From Hydnum rufescens UP504 (Eukaryota; Basidiomycota; Agaricomycetes; Cantharellales; Hydnaceae): 23,548 nucleotides of DNA. Below the pieces are notes generated by a model. It was not told the origin of the DNA. It worked only from the letters and a program-made list of their open reading frames with translations, and ran no database searches. The stretch covers positions 19,522-43,069 of the forward strand of contig MU129191.1 in the NCBI GenBank assembly GCA_014904985.1, given 5' to 3'. Both the position numbers and the translations under genes were made by a program. This document shows positions 8,066-15,783 of this stretch, in pieces. The first letter of the stretch is position 1; the number at the start of each line of letters is the position of its first letter.

Positions 8066-8170
8066 CTAAAATAAATAAAGAGACGTTAGTAAGATGTTCC
8101 AAAGCAGCGCAAAAAGAGCAGCTTTCGCTGCTCTTTTTGCGCCGTTGTATCTACTAGAAAAAATACTCAC
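8066..8170 (-). other. Intron-like module L1, Element 2 (nearest core)
   Basis: AAG|GTGAGT donor (8170-8165), A stem at 8107-8142 with perfect GCGCAAAAAGAGCAGC pairing, TACTAACG branch, ATTTTAG; 105 nt. B stem at 8176-8207. Confidence 0.78.
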
Positions 8171-8349
8171 CTTGTGACCACACACCCGCAGCGGCGGGTG
8201 CGTGGTCGTGCGGTTGCCTTTTCGGGCGGTTGCTTGTTGTGGTTGCGGAGATAGGAAGCAAGATGCAGATTCAACACCGGCAATTGCCGATACTCAAGAA
8301 GCGCCCAAGCGCTGGCGCTGCAAGCACAGTACACAATAGTACCAAGCAT

Positions 8350-8380
8350 GTATATTATAAATAAATACTATATAATAAAA
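8350..8380 (-). promoter_or_regulatory. TATA-like box upstream of left first exon
   Basis: On the minus strand TATATAGTATTTATTTATAA precedes the ATG at 8349 by under 30 nt. It is the exact mirror of the plus-strand copy. Promoter function is inferred from position and composition only. Confidence 0.3.
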
Positions 8381-8804
8381 AATTGTCCAGGAAAACCCGA
8401 AGAAGAGGATGGTAATGAGTCAGAGGTCAATAAGGCATGAGATCGCTAATTACAGAGTGGATTGGGCCACTTCTACGCATCAGAATTGGCCCAAATTTGA
8501 ATATAGTAGTGTTATATATACGATCTACATGGGCGATTAATTATCTCGGACGATTTTCGCATTTTCAATTTTTCACGCCTTCAATTCCCTAAATAGGGAA
8601 TTGAAGGCGTGAAAAATTGAAAATGCGAAAATCGTCCGAGATAATTAATCGCCCATGTAGATCGTATATATAACACTACTATATTCAAATTTGGGCCAAT
8701 TCTGATGCGTAGAAGTGGCCCAATCCACTCTGTAATTAGCGATCTCATGCCTTATTGACCTCTGACTCATTACCATCCTCTTCTTCGGGTTTTCCTGGAC
8801 AATT

Positions 8805-8835
8805 TTTTATTATATAGTATTTATTTATAATATAC
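8805..8835 (+). promoter_or_regulatory. TATA-like box upstream of right first exon
   Basis: TATATAGTATTTATTTATAA ends just before the ATG at 8836. With its mirror copy it would make the core a two-way promoter. The distance to the ATG is short, so transcription could start downstream of this ATG. Confidence 0.3.
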
Positions 8836-9123
8836 ATGCTTGGTACTATTGTGTACTGTGCTTGCAGCGCCAGCGCTTGGGCGCTTCTTGAGTATCGGCA
8901 ATTGCCGGTGTTGAATTTCGAACTCTACGCAGCCACACCCAGCAAGCGACCGCATGACCACGACACAACAGCAACAGCAACAACAGCAACAACAGCAACA
9001 ACAGCAGCAACAGCTGCAGCTGCTGCAGCTGCTGCAACAGCAGCAGCAACAGTGCACGACCGCGACCGCATGACCCACGACCACACGACCACACACCCGC
9101 TGATGCGGGTGTGTGGTTATGAG
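8836..9123 (+). other. First exon-like segment, right arm of Element 2
   Basis: A 96-codon open frame from ATG 8836 to the donor at 9124: an N-terminal part MLGTIVYCACSASAWALLEY shared with the left arm, then a long Thr/Ala run from a CAG/CAA repeat, then a B stem (about 9091-9116). Removing the 103-nt intron gives only 13 more codons before a TGA. No domain or signal peptide is convincing. The shared start is explained by the core palindrome and need not be coding. Confidence 0.35.
8963..9052 (+). repeat. CAG/CAA and CTG repeat block
   Basis: About 90 nt of ACAACAGCAACAG-type units pass into CAGCTGCAGCTGCTGCAG and return to CAGCAGCAACAG, so the block is itself self-complementary. Present only in the right arm of Element 2; the left arm has other sequence at this place. 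Confidence 0.8.
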
Positions 9124-9226
9124 GTAAGTTTTGTCTCAGTAAATACAATACCGCAAAAGAGTAGCGCAAGCTACTCTTTTTGCGCTGCCATGAATTTTTA
9201 TACTAACATAGCCTCTATTCCTCCAG
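9124..9226 (+). other. Intron-like module R1, Element 2
   Basis: GAG|GTAAGT, A stem about 9151-9186, TACTAACA branch, CCTCCAG; 103 nt. The A stem has GAGTAGC opposite GCTACTC where all others have GAGCAGC/GCTGCTC: a clean compensatory pair change. Confidence 0.8.
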
Positions 9227-9312
9227 ATCAAAACCAAAACAACAAACGACAGGCCGCCCAGTGAGTGAGCCCAGGAACCACACCCGCTGCGGCGGGTGTG
9301 GTTCTATTTAAG

Positions 9313-9414
9313 GTGAGTCTCCCCCCCCTAATAGATGCAGCCGCGCAAAAGAGCAGCGAAAGCTGCTCTTTTTGCGTCGCTTTTAATTTTGTAACTAATT
9401 ATATTTTATTCTAG
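9313..9414 (+). other. Intron-like module R2, Element 2
   Basis: AAG|GTGAGT, A stem about 9339-9380, AACTAAT branch, ATTCTAG; 102 nt. The preceding exon is only 86 nt, and its B stem is at 9274-9304. Confidence 0.78.
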
Positions 9415-9525
9415 GTATTGCCATAAATGAAGGACCCAAGCAGCAAGCCCGCCACAAAGGAGACCCGCGAAACGAAGAGACGAACCACACACCCGCTACT
9501 GCGGGTGGTGGTCTATCTATACAAG

Positions 9526-9620
9526 GCAATGTAACGCACCACCCGACGACGCAAAAAAGACAGCGAAAGCTTGCCTCTGTGTGCTTGTTAATTCTTTTTA
9601 CTAATATTTTTTATTCCTAG
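9526..9620 (+). other. Intron-like module R3, Element 2 (weak donor)
   Basis: Donor reads AAG|GCAATG, so it would need a GC donor or is mutated. The A stem (about 9548-9585) is eroded. TACTAAT branch and ATTCCTAG are good. About 95 nt. The B stem near 9484-9512 is disturbed (GCGGGTGGTGG). Confidence 0.55.
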
Positions 9621-9773
9621 GTACAGTATTGTCACAAATGAAGACCGAAGAACGCCACGAAGCAAGCAACCCCCACCAACGTAACACGCCCCGAGGAGGG
9701 ACCCCGAACGACGACGGCCACACGAAGAGACGAACAAACACACCGCCTTCGGCGGTGCGTGTGTAATTTTAAG

Positions 9774-9870
9774 GTGAGCATATAACCACCGCAAAAGGAG
9801 CAGCGTACGCTGCTCTTTTTGCGTGCGCTTTTTCTTTTTTCCTTGTTACTAACATTATACGTTATTTTAG
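9774..9870 (+). other. Intron-like module R4, Element 2
   Basis: AAG|GTGAGC, A stem about 9789-9829, TACTAACA branch, TATTTTAG; 97 nt. B stem about 9738-9764 (ACACACCGCC loop GGCGGTGCGTGTGT). The next exon-like segment (9871-10061) ends in a short B stem, and a donor-like GGTTTTTT lies just before the gap. Confidence 0.7.
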
Positions 9871-10093
9871 GGTTGTCTGAACCACACGACCCCACCAAGC
9901 AAACACAGGAGAACGGCAACGGACCCACCAAACGAAACACGCGAGAGTTCAAACCCCCAACATTTTGACGACCAAGCCCCGTTACCTGAGTACGAACCGC
10001 ACGGACCGCGTACAAAACCAAGGACCACAACCCCACTTCGGGTGGTGTAGTCCTTACAAAGGTTTTTTAATTTATTTCCTCCCCTCTTTTTTT

Positions 10094-10118
10094 NNNNNNN
10101 NNNNNNNNNNNNNNNNNN
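10094..10118. other. Assembly gap of 25 N
   Basis: The gap joins the right arm of Element 2 to copia sequence with no family terminus between them, so about 700 bp of Element 2 plus unknown flank are missing here. The real gap size and the correctness of the join are unknown. Confidence 0.95.
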
Positions 10119-10742
10119 GTGGCTCAATTCTCCTCTCGTCCAGGCATAAACACATCACTGCCACCAAGCACCTGCTCCGGTACCTCGCTGGCTCTATCCA
10201 TATGCATCACCTTCTGACATGATGGTGGAAACCTTCTGGGTTACACTGACTCTGACTATGCTATGGACCCTACAACTTGCAAATCCATCTCAGGCTACAT
10301 CTTCACCCTCTCCAGTGGCCTGGTTTCGTGGAGCTCTAAAGGCCAAGCCACTGTTGCCCAATCTTCACCAAAGCAGATATGTTGCTGCTGCTGAAGCTGC
10401 CAAAAAGGCTTGTCTGGATCTGCCACTACTGCTGGGTTTAGATCAGGATGTCACCTCCCACCACCTCTCTTCATTGATAATTGCGGTGCCCAACTCCCAG
10501 AAAAAAAACCCATTAATCACATGCACACAAAACACATCAATGTACAACACCACTACATCTGCCAATGCATCACTGATGGATCCATTGACCTCAAGTTCAT
10601 CTCCCCATGCCAACAACCCGCAACCTATTCACCAAACCACTTGGCCTGCACAAAGTCCACCTCTTTCGAAATTTGGTGGGGTAAAACACCTCCCCCTGAG
10701 TCATGGCACCTAGATCCTTGTCAGTGGTCGAGTGAGGTGGCA
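10119..10742 (+). pseudogene. Ty1/copia RNase H fragment (left, damaged copy)
   Basis: Plus-strand frames carry HITATKHLLRYLAGSIH at the C-terminal edge of reverse transcriptase and then RNase H sequence, broken by several frameshifts. It is the mirror image of 15763-16380, which has the same protein nearly uninterrupted, so this copy has lost or gained single bases at many places. The differences look more like sequencing error than ordinary decay. A polypurine-type tract, GTGAGGTGGCA, ends just before the LTR start at 10743. Confidence 0.75.
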
Positions 10743-10921
10743 TGTTACGGCAAAATGCTCTGACACTGCCACTGCAATGTCCGCCACCACCACTATCCAT
10801 TAGATGCCACACGATCCGGACATGCACCAAAGCGCGCATTGTCCGCATGCATTGCTTTCCCCATTTCTTCCATATAAACTTATGCTAGCCTTGCAACTCA
10901 GCAACCAATTGATTACGGTTC
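10743..10921 (+). mobile_element. Partial copia LTR (left copy, first 179 bp)
   Basis: Starts TGTTACGGCAAAATGC directly after the polypurine tract, includes a CATATAAACTTATGC TATA-like stretch, and ends abruptly at the terminus of Element 3. The mirror copy at 15584-15762 has exactly the same length. Confidence 0.65.
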
Positions 10922-11397
10922 CAGGCTGGTCAGTCACATAGGGGACCTAATTTAGGTACCACTTTCGGGGCAGAAAATGGGTACTAATAGGTCCCCCAAA
11001 CCTTACGGCCGAAATCAGGCTATTCCAATTCAGTTTTTGGGCCATCTGTCGGCCAATCCATGGCTGTGCTAGATTATATACTTATTTATTATTATTGTTA
11101 CTATTATTATTATTATTATTATTACTACTATTATTATATACATATTACACTATATACATATTATCCCCCCGGGGTCTGCCACCCACAGGGGGGGATGGTT
11201 GATGCGGGTCACGCACCTGCATATACCCACCACACCCGCTGCAGCGGGTGGGTTCACACACCCCGATTGGGGCCGGCTCCATTTGGGCGCTCCCTCAAGG
11301 GGGCCGGTTTTCATTCGCAGGCTCGTTCGTGGTTATCGTCGGCGATGTCGTTCGGCGGATTTGTATTCGGGAGTTCGCCCGGGTTCTGGCCTAGGAT

Positions 11398-11508
11398 CTA
11401 AAGAAATAATTAAGGAAACATTAGTTGAATATTAATGCAGCGCAAAAAGAGCAGCTTATGCTGCTCTTTTTGCGCCACAAGAAGAAATTTATAAAAAATA
11501 AAACATAC
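11398..11508 (-). other. Intron-like module L5, Element 3
   Basis: GTATGT donor (11508-11503), A stem about 11439-11476 with GCGC outer pairs, AACTAATG branch, TCTTTAG; 111 nt. B stems at 11515-11547 and, in the terminal exon, 11227-11253. Confidence 0.75.
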
Positions 11509-11652
11509 CTCCTAGTACCCCACACCCGCTGCGGCGGTGTGGGGTACTGAGCCCGTGTACATACGCGGTTCCTACGGATGTCCGTCGTTTGGGCGTCGAT
11601 ACGGGGGGCACGGGGGTTTTGCGTCGGTATTCGTTTGCGGGGGCATTGAGAC

Positions 11653-11764
11653 CTGCGAGATAAAGTTTTTAAATTAGTTAGAATCAAAAACCACGCAAAA
11701 AAGAGCAGCTTTCGCTGCTCTTTTTGCGGTGGGCTTTGGTACTGAGGAGGGCGGGGAAACTTAC
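11653..11764 (-). other. Intron-like module L4, Element 3
   Basis: GTAAGT donor (11764-11759), A stem about 11690-11729, TAACTAAT branch, CTCGCAG; 112 nt. B stem at 11779-11804. The insert of a few bases relative to module L4 of Element 2 looks like base-calling noise. Confidence 0.72.
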
Positions 11765-11991
11765 TTGTTTAGGGAACCCACACACCCGCCGGGGCGGGTG
11801 TGTGAAATTCCGTGCCCTCGTTTGGTGCGTTGCTGGCTTTGGTGCGGTCGGTCGTTGGCCCTTTGCTGTGTCGCGTTGGTGTTTTGTGTTTGCCGTGTAT
11901 TCGCGTGGCCGTCGCGCGTTGCCGTGTGGCACGTCGCTGTTTGGGCTCTCGTCGTTTCGTGGGTTATCGTCTGCGTTGGGAGGGCCGCAAT

Positions 11992-12100
11992 CTAGGGATA
12001 ATGCACATCAGTAAAAAAAAATTCCAAAGCGCGCAAAAAGAGCAGCTTACGCTGCTCTTTTTGCGCCCCACCAGAATAAAAAACGAAAAGAAATTCTTAC
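11992..12100 (-). other. Intron-like module L3, Element 3
   Basis: GTAAGA donor (12100-12095), perfect A stem about 12030-12066, TACTGATG branch, TCTAG; 109 nt. B stem at 12108-12141 has one unpaired base. Confidence 0.7.
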
Positions 12101-12256
12101 TTTGGTAGTACCCACAACCCGCTCCAGCGGGTGTGGGGTACTGGAAGCGTACTTTCAGCTCGCATGTGCGGCGGTTGTTACGGTCCCTCGTTTCGGGTGC
12201 GACGGGCGGGGTTATGGGGTTCTTGCGTAGGTATTCGTTCGCGCGGGAAGTGGTGA

Positions 12257-12365
12257 CTGGAATATAAAGATTATAACGTTAGTTAAGAGTTAAAGACCAC
12301 GCAAAAAGAGCAGCTTTTCGCTGTCTTTTTGCGTGCCTTTGTTAGTTACTTGGGGGTTTGGTCAC
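12257..12365 (-). other. Intron-like module L2, Element 3
   Basis: The donor reads GTGACC where the counterpart in Element 2 reads GTGAGT; AACTAACG branch and TTCCAG are kept. The A stem about 12297-12335 is missing one base (CTGTCTTTTT). B stem at 12376-12405. Confidence 0.65.
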
Positions 12366-12650
12366 ATTATATAGTACCACACACCCGCGTGGGCGGGTGT
12401 TTGGTTGCCTGGGGGCCTTATTTGGCGCGGTCGCGTGCTTGTTTGGCGCGTTGCCGTAGGTCGGGTTGCCGTGTGTCGCATTACCGTGTGTCGCGTCTTC
12501 GTTTGGCGCGTTGCCGTTTGGCGCGTTGCCGTGTCGCGCTGTCGTGCGTCGCGTTTCTGTGTCGCGTTGCCGGATGTCGCGTTGCTGCGTCGTGTTCCGT
12601 ACGTCCCATGGCTGTTTGGGCTCTCATCATGCGTTGGACGAGGCCTCAAC

Positions 12651-12755
12651 CTAAAATAAATAAAGAGACGTTAGTAAGATGTTCCAAAGCAGCGCAAAAA
12701 GAGCAGCTTTCGCTGCTCTTTTTGCGCCGTTGTATCTACTAGAAAAAATACTCAC
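12651..12755 (-). other. Intron-like module L1, Element 3
   Basis: GTGAGT donor (12755-12750), A stem about 12692-12727, TACTAACG branch, ATTTTAG; 105 nt, same as module L1 of Element 2. B stem at about 12761-12792. Confidence 0.75.
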
Positions 12756-12829
12756 CTTGTGACCACACACCCGCAGCGGCGGGTGCGTGGTTCGTGGCGT
12801 TGCCTTTTCGGCGTTGGCTTGTTTGTGGT

Positions 12830-13690
12830 TGCGGAGATTAAGGGAAGCAAGATGCCAGGATTCCAAACAACCGGCCATTGCCATTTACTCCAGGAGCGCC
12901 CAAGCGGCTGGCGCTGCAAAGCCACAGGTAAACATAAGTACCAAGGATGTATATTTATAAAATAATACATAATAATAATTGTCCAGAAACCCCCCGGAAG
13001 AAAGGGATGGTAATGGAAATTAGAGGGTCAAAAAGGGCATGAATCCGGCTAAATTACAGGAAGGTGGATTTTGCACTTTTACGCATCAGAATTGGGCCCC
13101 AAATGAATATTAGTGTGTTTATTTACGGATCTACCCATGGCGGGATTAATCTTCGGGACGGATTTTTCGGGGCATTTCATTTTCCAACGCTCAATTCTAT
13201 TAGGGAAATGAGGCGTGAAAATTGGAAAAATGCGGAAAATCCGGGTCCGAATTAATTAATTCGGGGCCATGGAGTCGGTTATTAATAAACACTTTCTATC
13301 AAATTTTGGGGGCCAATCTTGGGATGGCGTAGAATGCAATTCCCATCGTTTAATTGGGGATTTCATTCCCTTTATTGGACTGGGGGAAACTCCATACCAT
13401 TTCCCTCTTTCGGTTTTCCTGGGACAAATTTTTTTTATATAGTAATTTATTTATAATATACATGGCTGGTTACTATGGTTTAACTTTGTGGGGCTTGGGC
13501 CAGCCGGGCCAGCTGGGCGTTCTGAAAGTTTATCGGCCCAATTTGCGGGTTGTTGAATCGGCATTCTTGGTCCCTATTCTTTCCGGACCCCACAAACAAG
13601 GGGCAAAACGCCCGGAAAAAGGCAAAACCCGCCAGACCCCCAACGCCACCGGGGCCGCTGCGTGGTGTGGTCCCAACCAAAGGTTGAGGA
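12830..13690. repeat. Core palindrome of Element 3, disturbed
   Basis: The blocks of the Element 2 core can be followed (TTGTCCAG, GGATGGTAATG, TTACGCATCAGAATTGG, a centre near CAATTCTATTAGGGAAATG), but nearly every line has added, lost or changed bases, with doubled C, G, A and T runs. The clean core of Element 2 and the clean outer arms of Element 3 argue that this is poor sequence rather than old sequence. Confidence 0.55.
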
Positions 13691-13802
13691 AAGTATTTTT
13701 GTAGTACAAACGGCGCCAAAAAAGAGCAGCGAAAAAGTGCTCTTTTTTGCCGCTTGGGCTTTGGGGAACATTCCTTACTACCGTTCCTTTTATTTATTTT
13801 AG
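13686..13802 (+). other. Intron-like module R1, Element 3 (disturbed)
   Basis: Mirror of module L1. Donor region AAAGTATTTTT, A stem about 13715-13752 with extra A and T bases, and a TTATTTTAG 3' end followed by GGTTGAG as in Element 2. Boundaries approximate. Confidence 0.5.
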
Positions 13803-14117
13803 GGTTGAGCCCTCGTTCCAACGCCATGATAGAGGCCAAACACCCAGCCATGGACGTAACGGAAACACGACGGCAAGGCAACGGGCGACATCCGAACCGA
13901 CAACGAAACGCGACGACCCGACAGCGCGACACGGCAAAACGGGGCCAAACGGCCAACGCCCAAACGAAAGAACCCCGGGACACACGGTAAATGCCGACCC
14001 ACACGGCAACGACCCACGGAAAACGGCAAAAACAAGGACGGGAACCCGCCTGCAAATTTGGAGGGCCCCCCAGGGGGAACAACCACCACCGCCAGCGTGT
14101 TTGTACATTATTTTAAT

Positions 14118-14226
14118 TGGGAGCCCCCCCCAATTTAAACTACAGGCCCACGGCCAAAAAAAGAGCAGCGAAGGCTTTCTCTTTTTTGCGGAGTCCTTAA
14201 TTTACTAACGTATATTCTTATATTCA
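14118..14226 (+). other. Intron-like module R2, Element 3 (disturbed)
   Basis: The donor region is scrambled (TTGGGAGCCCC for TGTGAGTCCCC). A stem about 14155-14190 is incomplete. TACTAACG branch and ATTCAG are readable. Mirror of module L2. Confidence 0.5.
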
Positions 14227-14395
14227 GTCCACCCACTTCCCGGCCCGAAACGGAATTAACCTACCGCCAAAGGACCCAAATACGACCCGCCGTCGACACC
14301 CGAAAACGAACCCCGTACCAAAACCGCGGGCAATGCGAAAGGGGCTGGAGTACGGGCTCCAGTAACACACCCGCTGAAAGCCGTGTACTAACAAA

Positions 14396-14513
14396 GTAGG
14401 ATTCTTTCGTTTTTTTTTTTCTTTGTGGCGGGCCCAAAAAGAGAGGGCGTAAGCTTGCCCTCTTTTCCCGCTTGGCTTTTGAATTTTTTTTTATATTGTG
14501 GCATTTATTCTAG
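14396..14513 (+). other. Intron-like module R3, Element 3 (disturbed)
   Basis: Donor GTAGGA for GTAAGA; the A stem near 14431-14473 is barely recognisable (GAGAGGGCG / GCCCTCTTTT); TTATTCTAG then GGATTGCGGG as in the mirror arm. About 118 nt. Confidence 0.45.
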
Positions 14514-14742
14514 GGATTGCGGGCCCTCCCAACGGGCCAAGGGCGATTAAACCCACGAAAAACGACGGAAAGACAAAACAGCCGACGTGCCCAACACGGC
14601 AACGCGACCCCAAACCGATACACGCAACCACGATACACAACGCGACGCGAGCAATGGGCCAACGAGCGACCGCAACAAAGCCCACGGCAACGCACAAACG
14701 AGGGCACGAATCACACACCGCCCGGCGTTTGTTCTATATCAG

Positions 14743-14854
14743 GTAAGTCCCCGCCCTCCTCAGTTACCTACAGCCACGCAAAAAGAGCAGCGGAAAGCTG
14801 CTCTTTTTGCGTTGTTTTTGATTCTAACTAATTTAAAAACTTTATCTCGCGAAG
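14743..14854 (+). other. Intron-like module R4, Element 3
   Basis: CAG|GTAAGT, A stem about 14775-14812, TAACTAAT branch, 3' end CTCGCGAAG where the mirror module has CTCGCAG; 112 nt. From here outward the right arm is clean again. Confidence 0.68.
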
Positions 14855-14997
14855 GTCTCAATGCCCCCGCAAACGGAATACCGACGCAAACCCCCGTGCC
14901 CCCCGTATCGACGGCCCAAACGACGGACATCCGTAGGAACCCGCCGTATGTACACGGCTCATACCCCCACACTGCCGCAGCGGTGTGGGTACTAGGA

Positions 14998-15105
14998 GTA
15001 TGTTTATTTTATAAATTCTTCTTGCTGGCGCAAAAAGAGCAGCATAAGCTGCTCTTTTTGCGCTGCATTAATATTCAACTAATGTTTCCTTAATTATTTC
15101 TTTAG
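14998..15105 (+). other. Intron-like module R5, Element 3 (outermost)
   Basis: GTATGT donor, A stem about 15028-15064, AACTAATG branch, TCTTTAG; 108 nt. It is followed by the terminal exon with B stem around 15252-15276 and then the C run and TTA run of the element end. Confidence 0.75.
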
Positions 15106-15583
15106 ATCCTAGGCCAGAACCCGGGCGAACTCCCGAATACAAATCCGCCGAACGACATCGCCGACGATAACCACGAACGAGCCTGCGAATGAAAACCGGC
15201 CCCCTTGAGGGAGCGCCCAAATGGAGCCGGCCCCAATCGGGGTGTGTGAACCCCACCCGCTGCAGCGGGTGTGGTGGGTATATGCAGGTGCGTGACCCGC
15301 ATCAACCATCCCCCCCTGTGGTGGCAGACCCCGGGGGATAATATGTATATAGTGTAATATGTATATAATAATAGTAGTAATAATAATAATAATAATAAAT
15401 AGTAAACAAATAATAATAAATAAGTATATAATCTAGCACAGCCATGGATTGGCCGACAGATGGCCCAAAAACTGAATTGGAATAGCCTGATTTCGGCCGT
15501 AAGGTTTGGGGGACCTATTAGGTACCATTTTCTGCCCCGAAAGTGGTACCTAAATTAGGTCCCCTATGTGACTGACCAGCCTG

Positions 15584-15762
15584 GAACCGTAATCAATTGG
15601 TTGCTGAGTTGCAAGGCTAGCATAAGTTTATATGGAAGAAATGGGGAAAGCAATGCATGCGGACAATGCGCGCTTTGGTGCATGTCCGGATCGTGTGGCA
15701 TCTAATGGATAGTGGTGGTGGCGGACATTGCAGTGGCAGTGTCAGAGCATTTTGCCGTAACA
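15584..15762 (-). mobile_element. Partial copia LTR (right copy, first 179 bp)
   Basis: On the minus strand it begins TGTTACGGCAAAATGC right after a polypurine tract, AGTGAGGGGGCA, and runs into the terminus of Element 3. It is the mirror of 10743-10921. The rest of this LTR is not found on the far side of Element 3, which is where a simple insertion would have put it. Confidence 0.7.
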
Positions 15763-15783
15763 TGCCCCCTCACTCTGACCACT

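Larger units (their letters stand above)
8269..8916. repeat. Near-perfect core palindrome of Element 2, 648 bp
   Basis: Arms of 322 bp around the 4-nt loop AAAT (8591-8594) appear identical base for base wherever I compared them; for example the ATG positions 8349 (minus) and 8836 (plus) mirror exactly about 8592.5. Outside the palindrome the two arms of the element differ strongly. It contains the start of exon 1 in each direction, the upstream TATA-like sequence, and a spacer with no open frame. Confidence 0.9.
6342..10093. mobile_element. Element 2: hairpin/intron array, right end lost in gap
   Basis: Starts at the family terminus CAGGCTGGTCAGTCAC, has five minus-strand modules, a very well preserved core palindrome centred at 8592.5, and four plus-strand modules plus part of a fifth before the assembly gap. 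The left arm from terminus to centre is about 2,250 bp, but only 1,500 bp of right arm is present. The left arm is nearly the same sequence as that of Element 3, while the right arm beyond the core has its own, different exon sequences. No transposase frame. Confidence 0.75.
10922..15583. mobile_element. Element 3: complete palindromic hairpin/intron array
   Basis: Both ends carry the family terminus (CAGGCTGGTCAGTCAC and its complement) with subterminal stem, TTA run and C run. Five minus-strand modules on the left are mirrored by five plus-strand modules on the right, around a centre near 13195. The left arm is nearly identical to the left arm of Element 2 apart from many single-base indels; the right arm is its mirror image. 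From about 12830 to 14730 the sequence is badly disturbed. The flanks are inverted copies of copia, not a target duplication. Confidence 0.7.

Noticed and set aside
7749..8074. Open frames of 80-130 codons across the arrays, rich in Arg, Val, Cys or Thr
   Set aside because: They arise from composition and repeats, occur in several frames and on both strands at once, are broken by small indels between copies, and ignore the splice signals.
8821..9096. Poly-Cys/poly-Ala/poly-Thr proteins at the CAG repeat
   Set aside because: Homopolymer proteins in every frame are the direct result of a trinucleotide repeat; no conserved sequence surrounds them.
1394..9870. H/ACA or C/D snoRNA genes inside the introns
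   Set aside because: Introns do hold one hairpin each, but I see no consistent C/D boxes, no ANANNA hinge and no ACA three bases from an end, and the space left after the A stem is too short.
10922..15583. Target site duplication for Element 3 from GGTTC and GAACC beside its ends
   Set aside because: These are inverted, not direct, copies and simply belong to the mirrored copia flanks.
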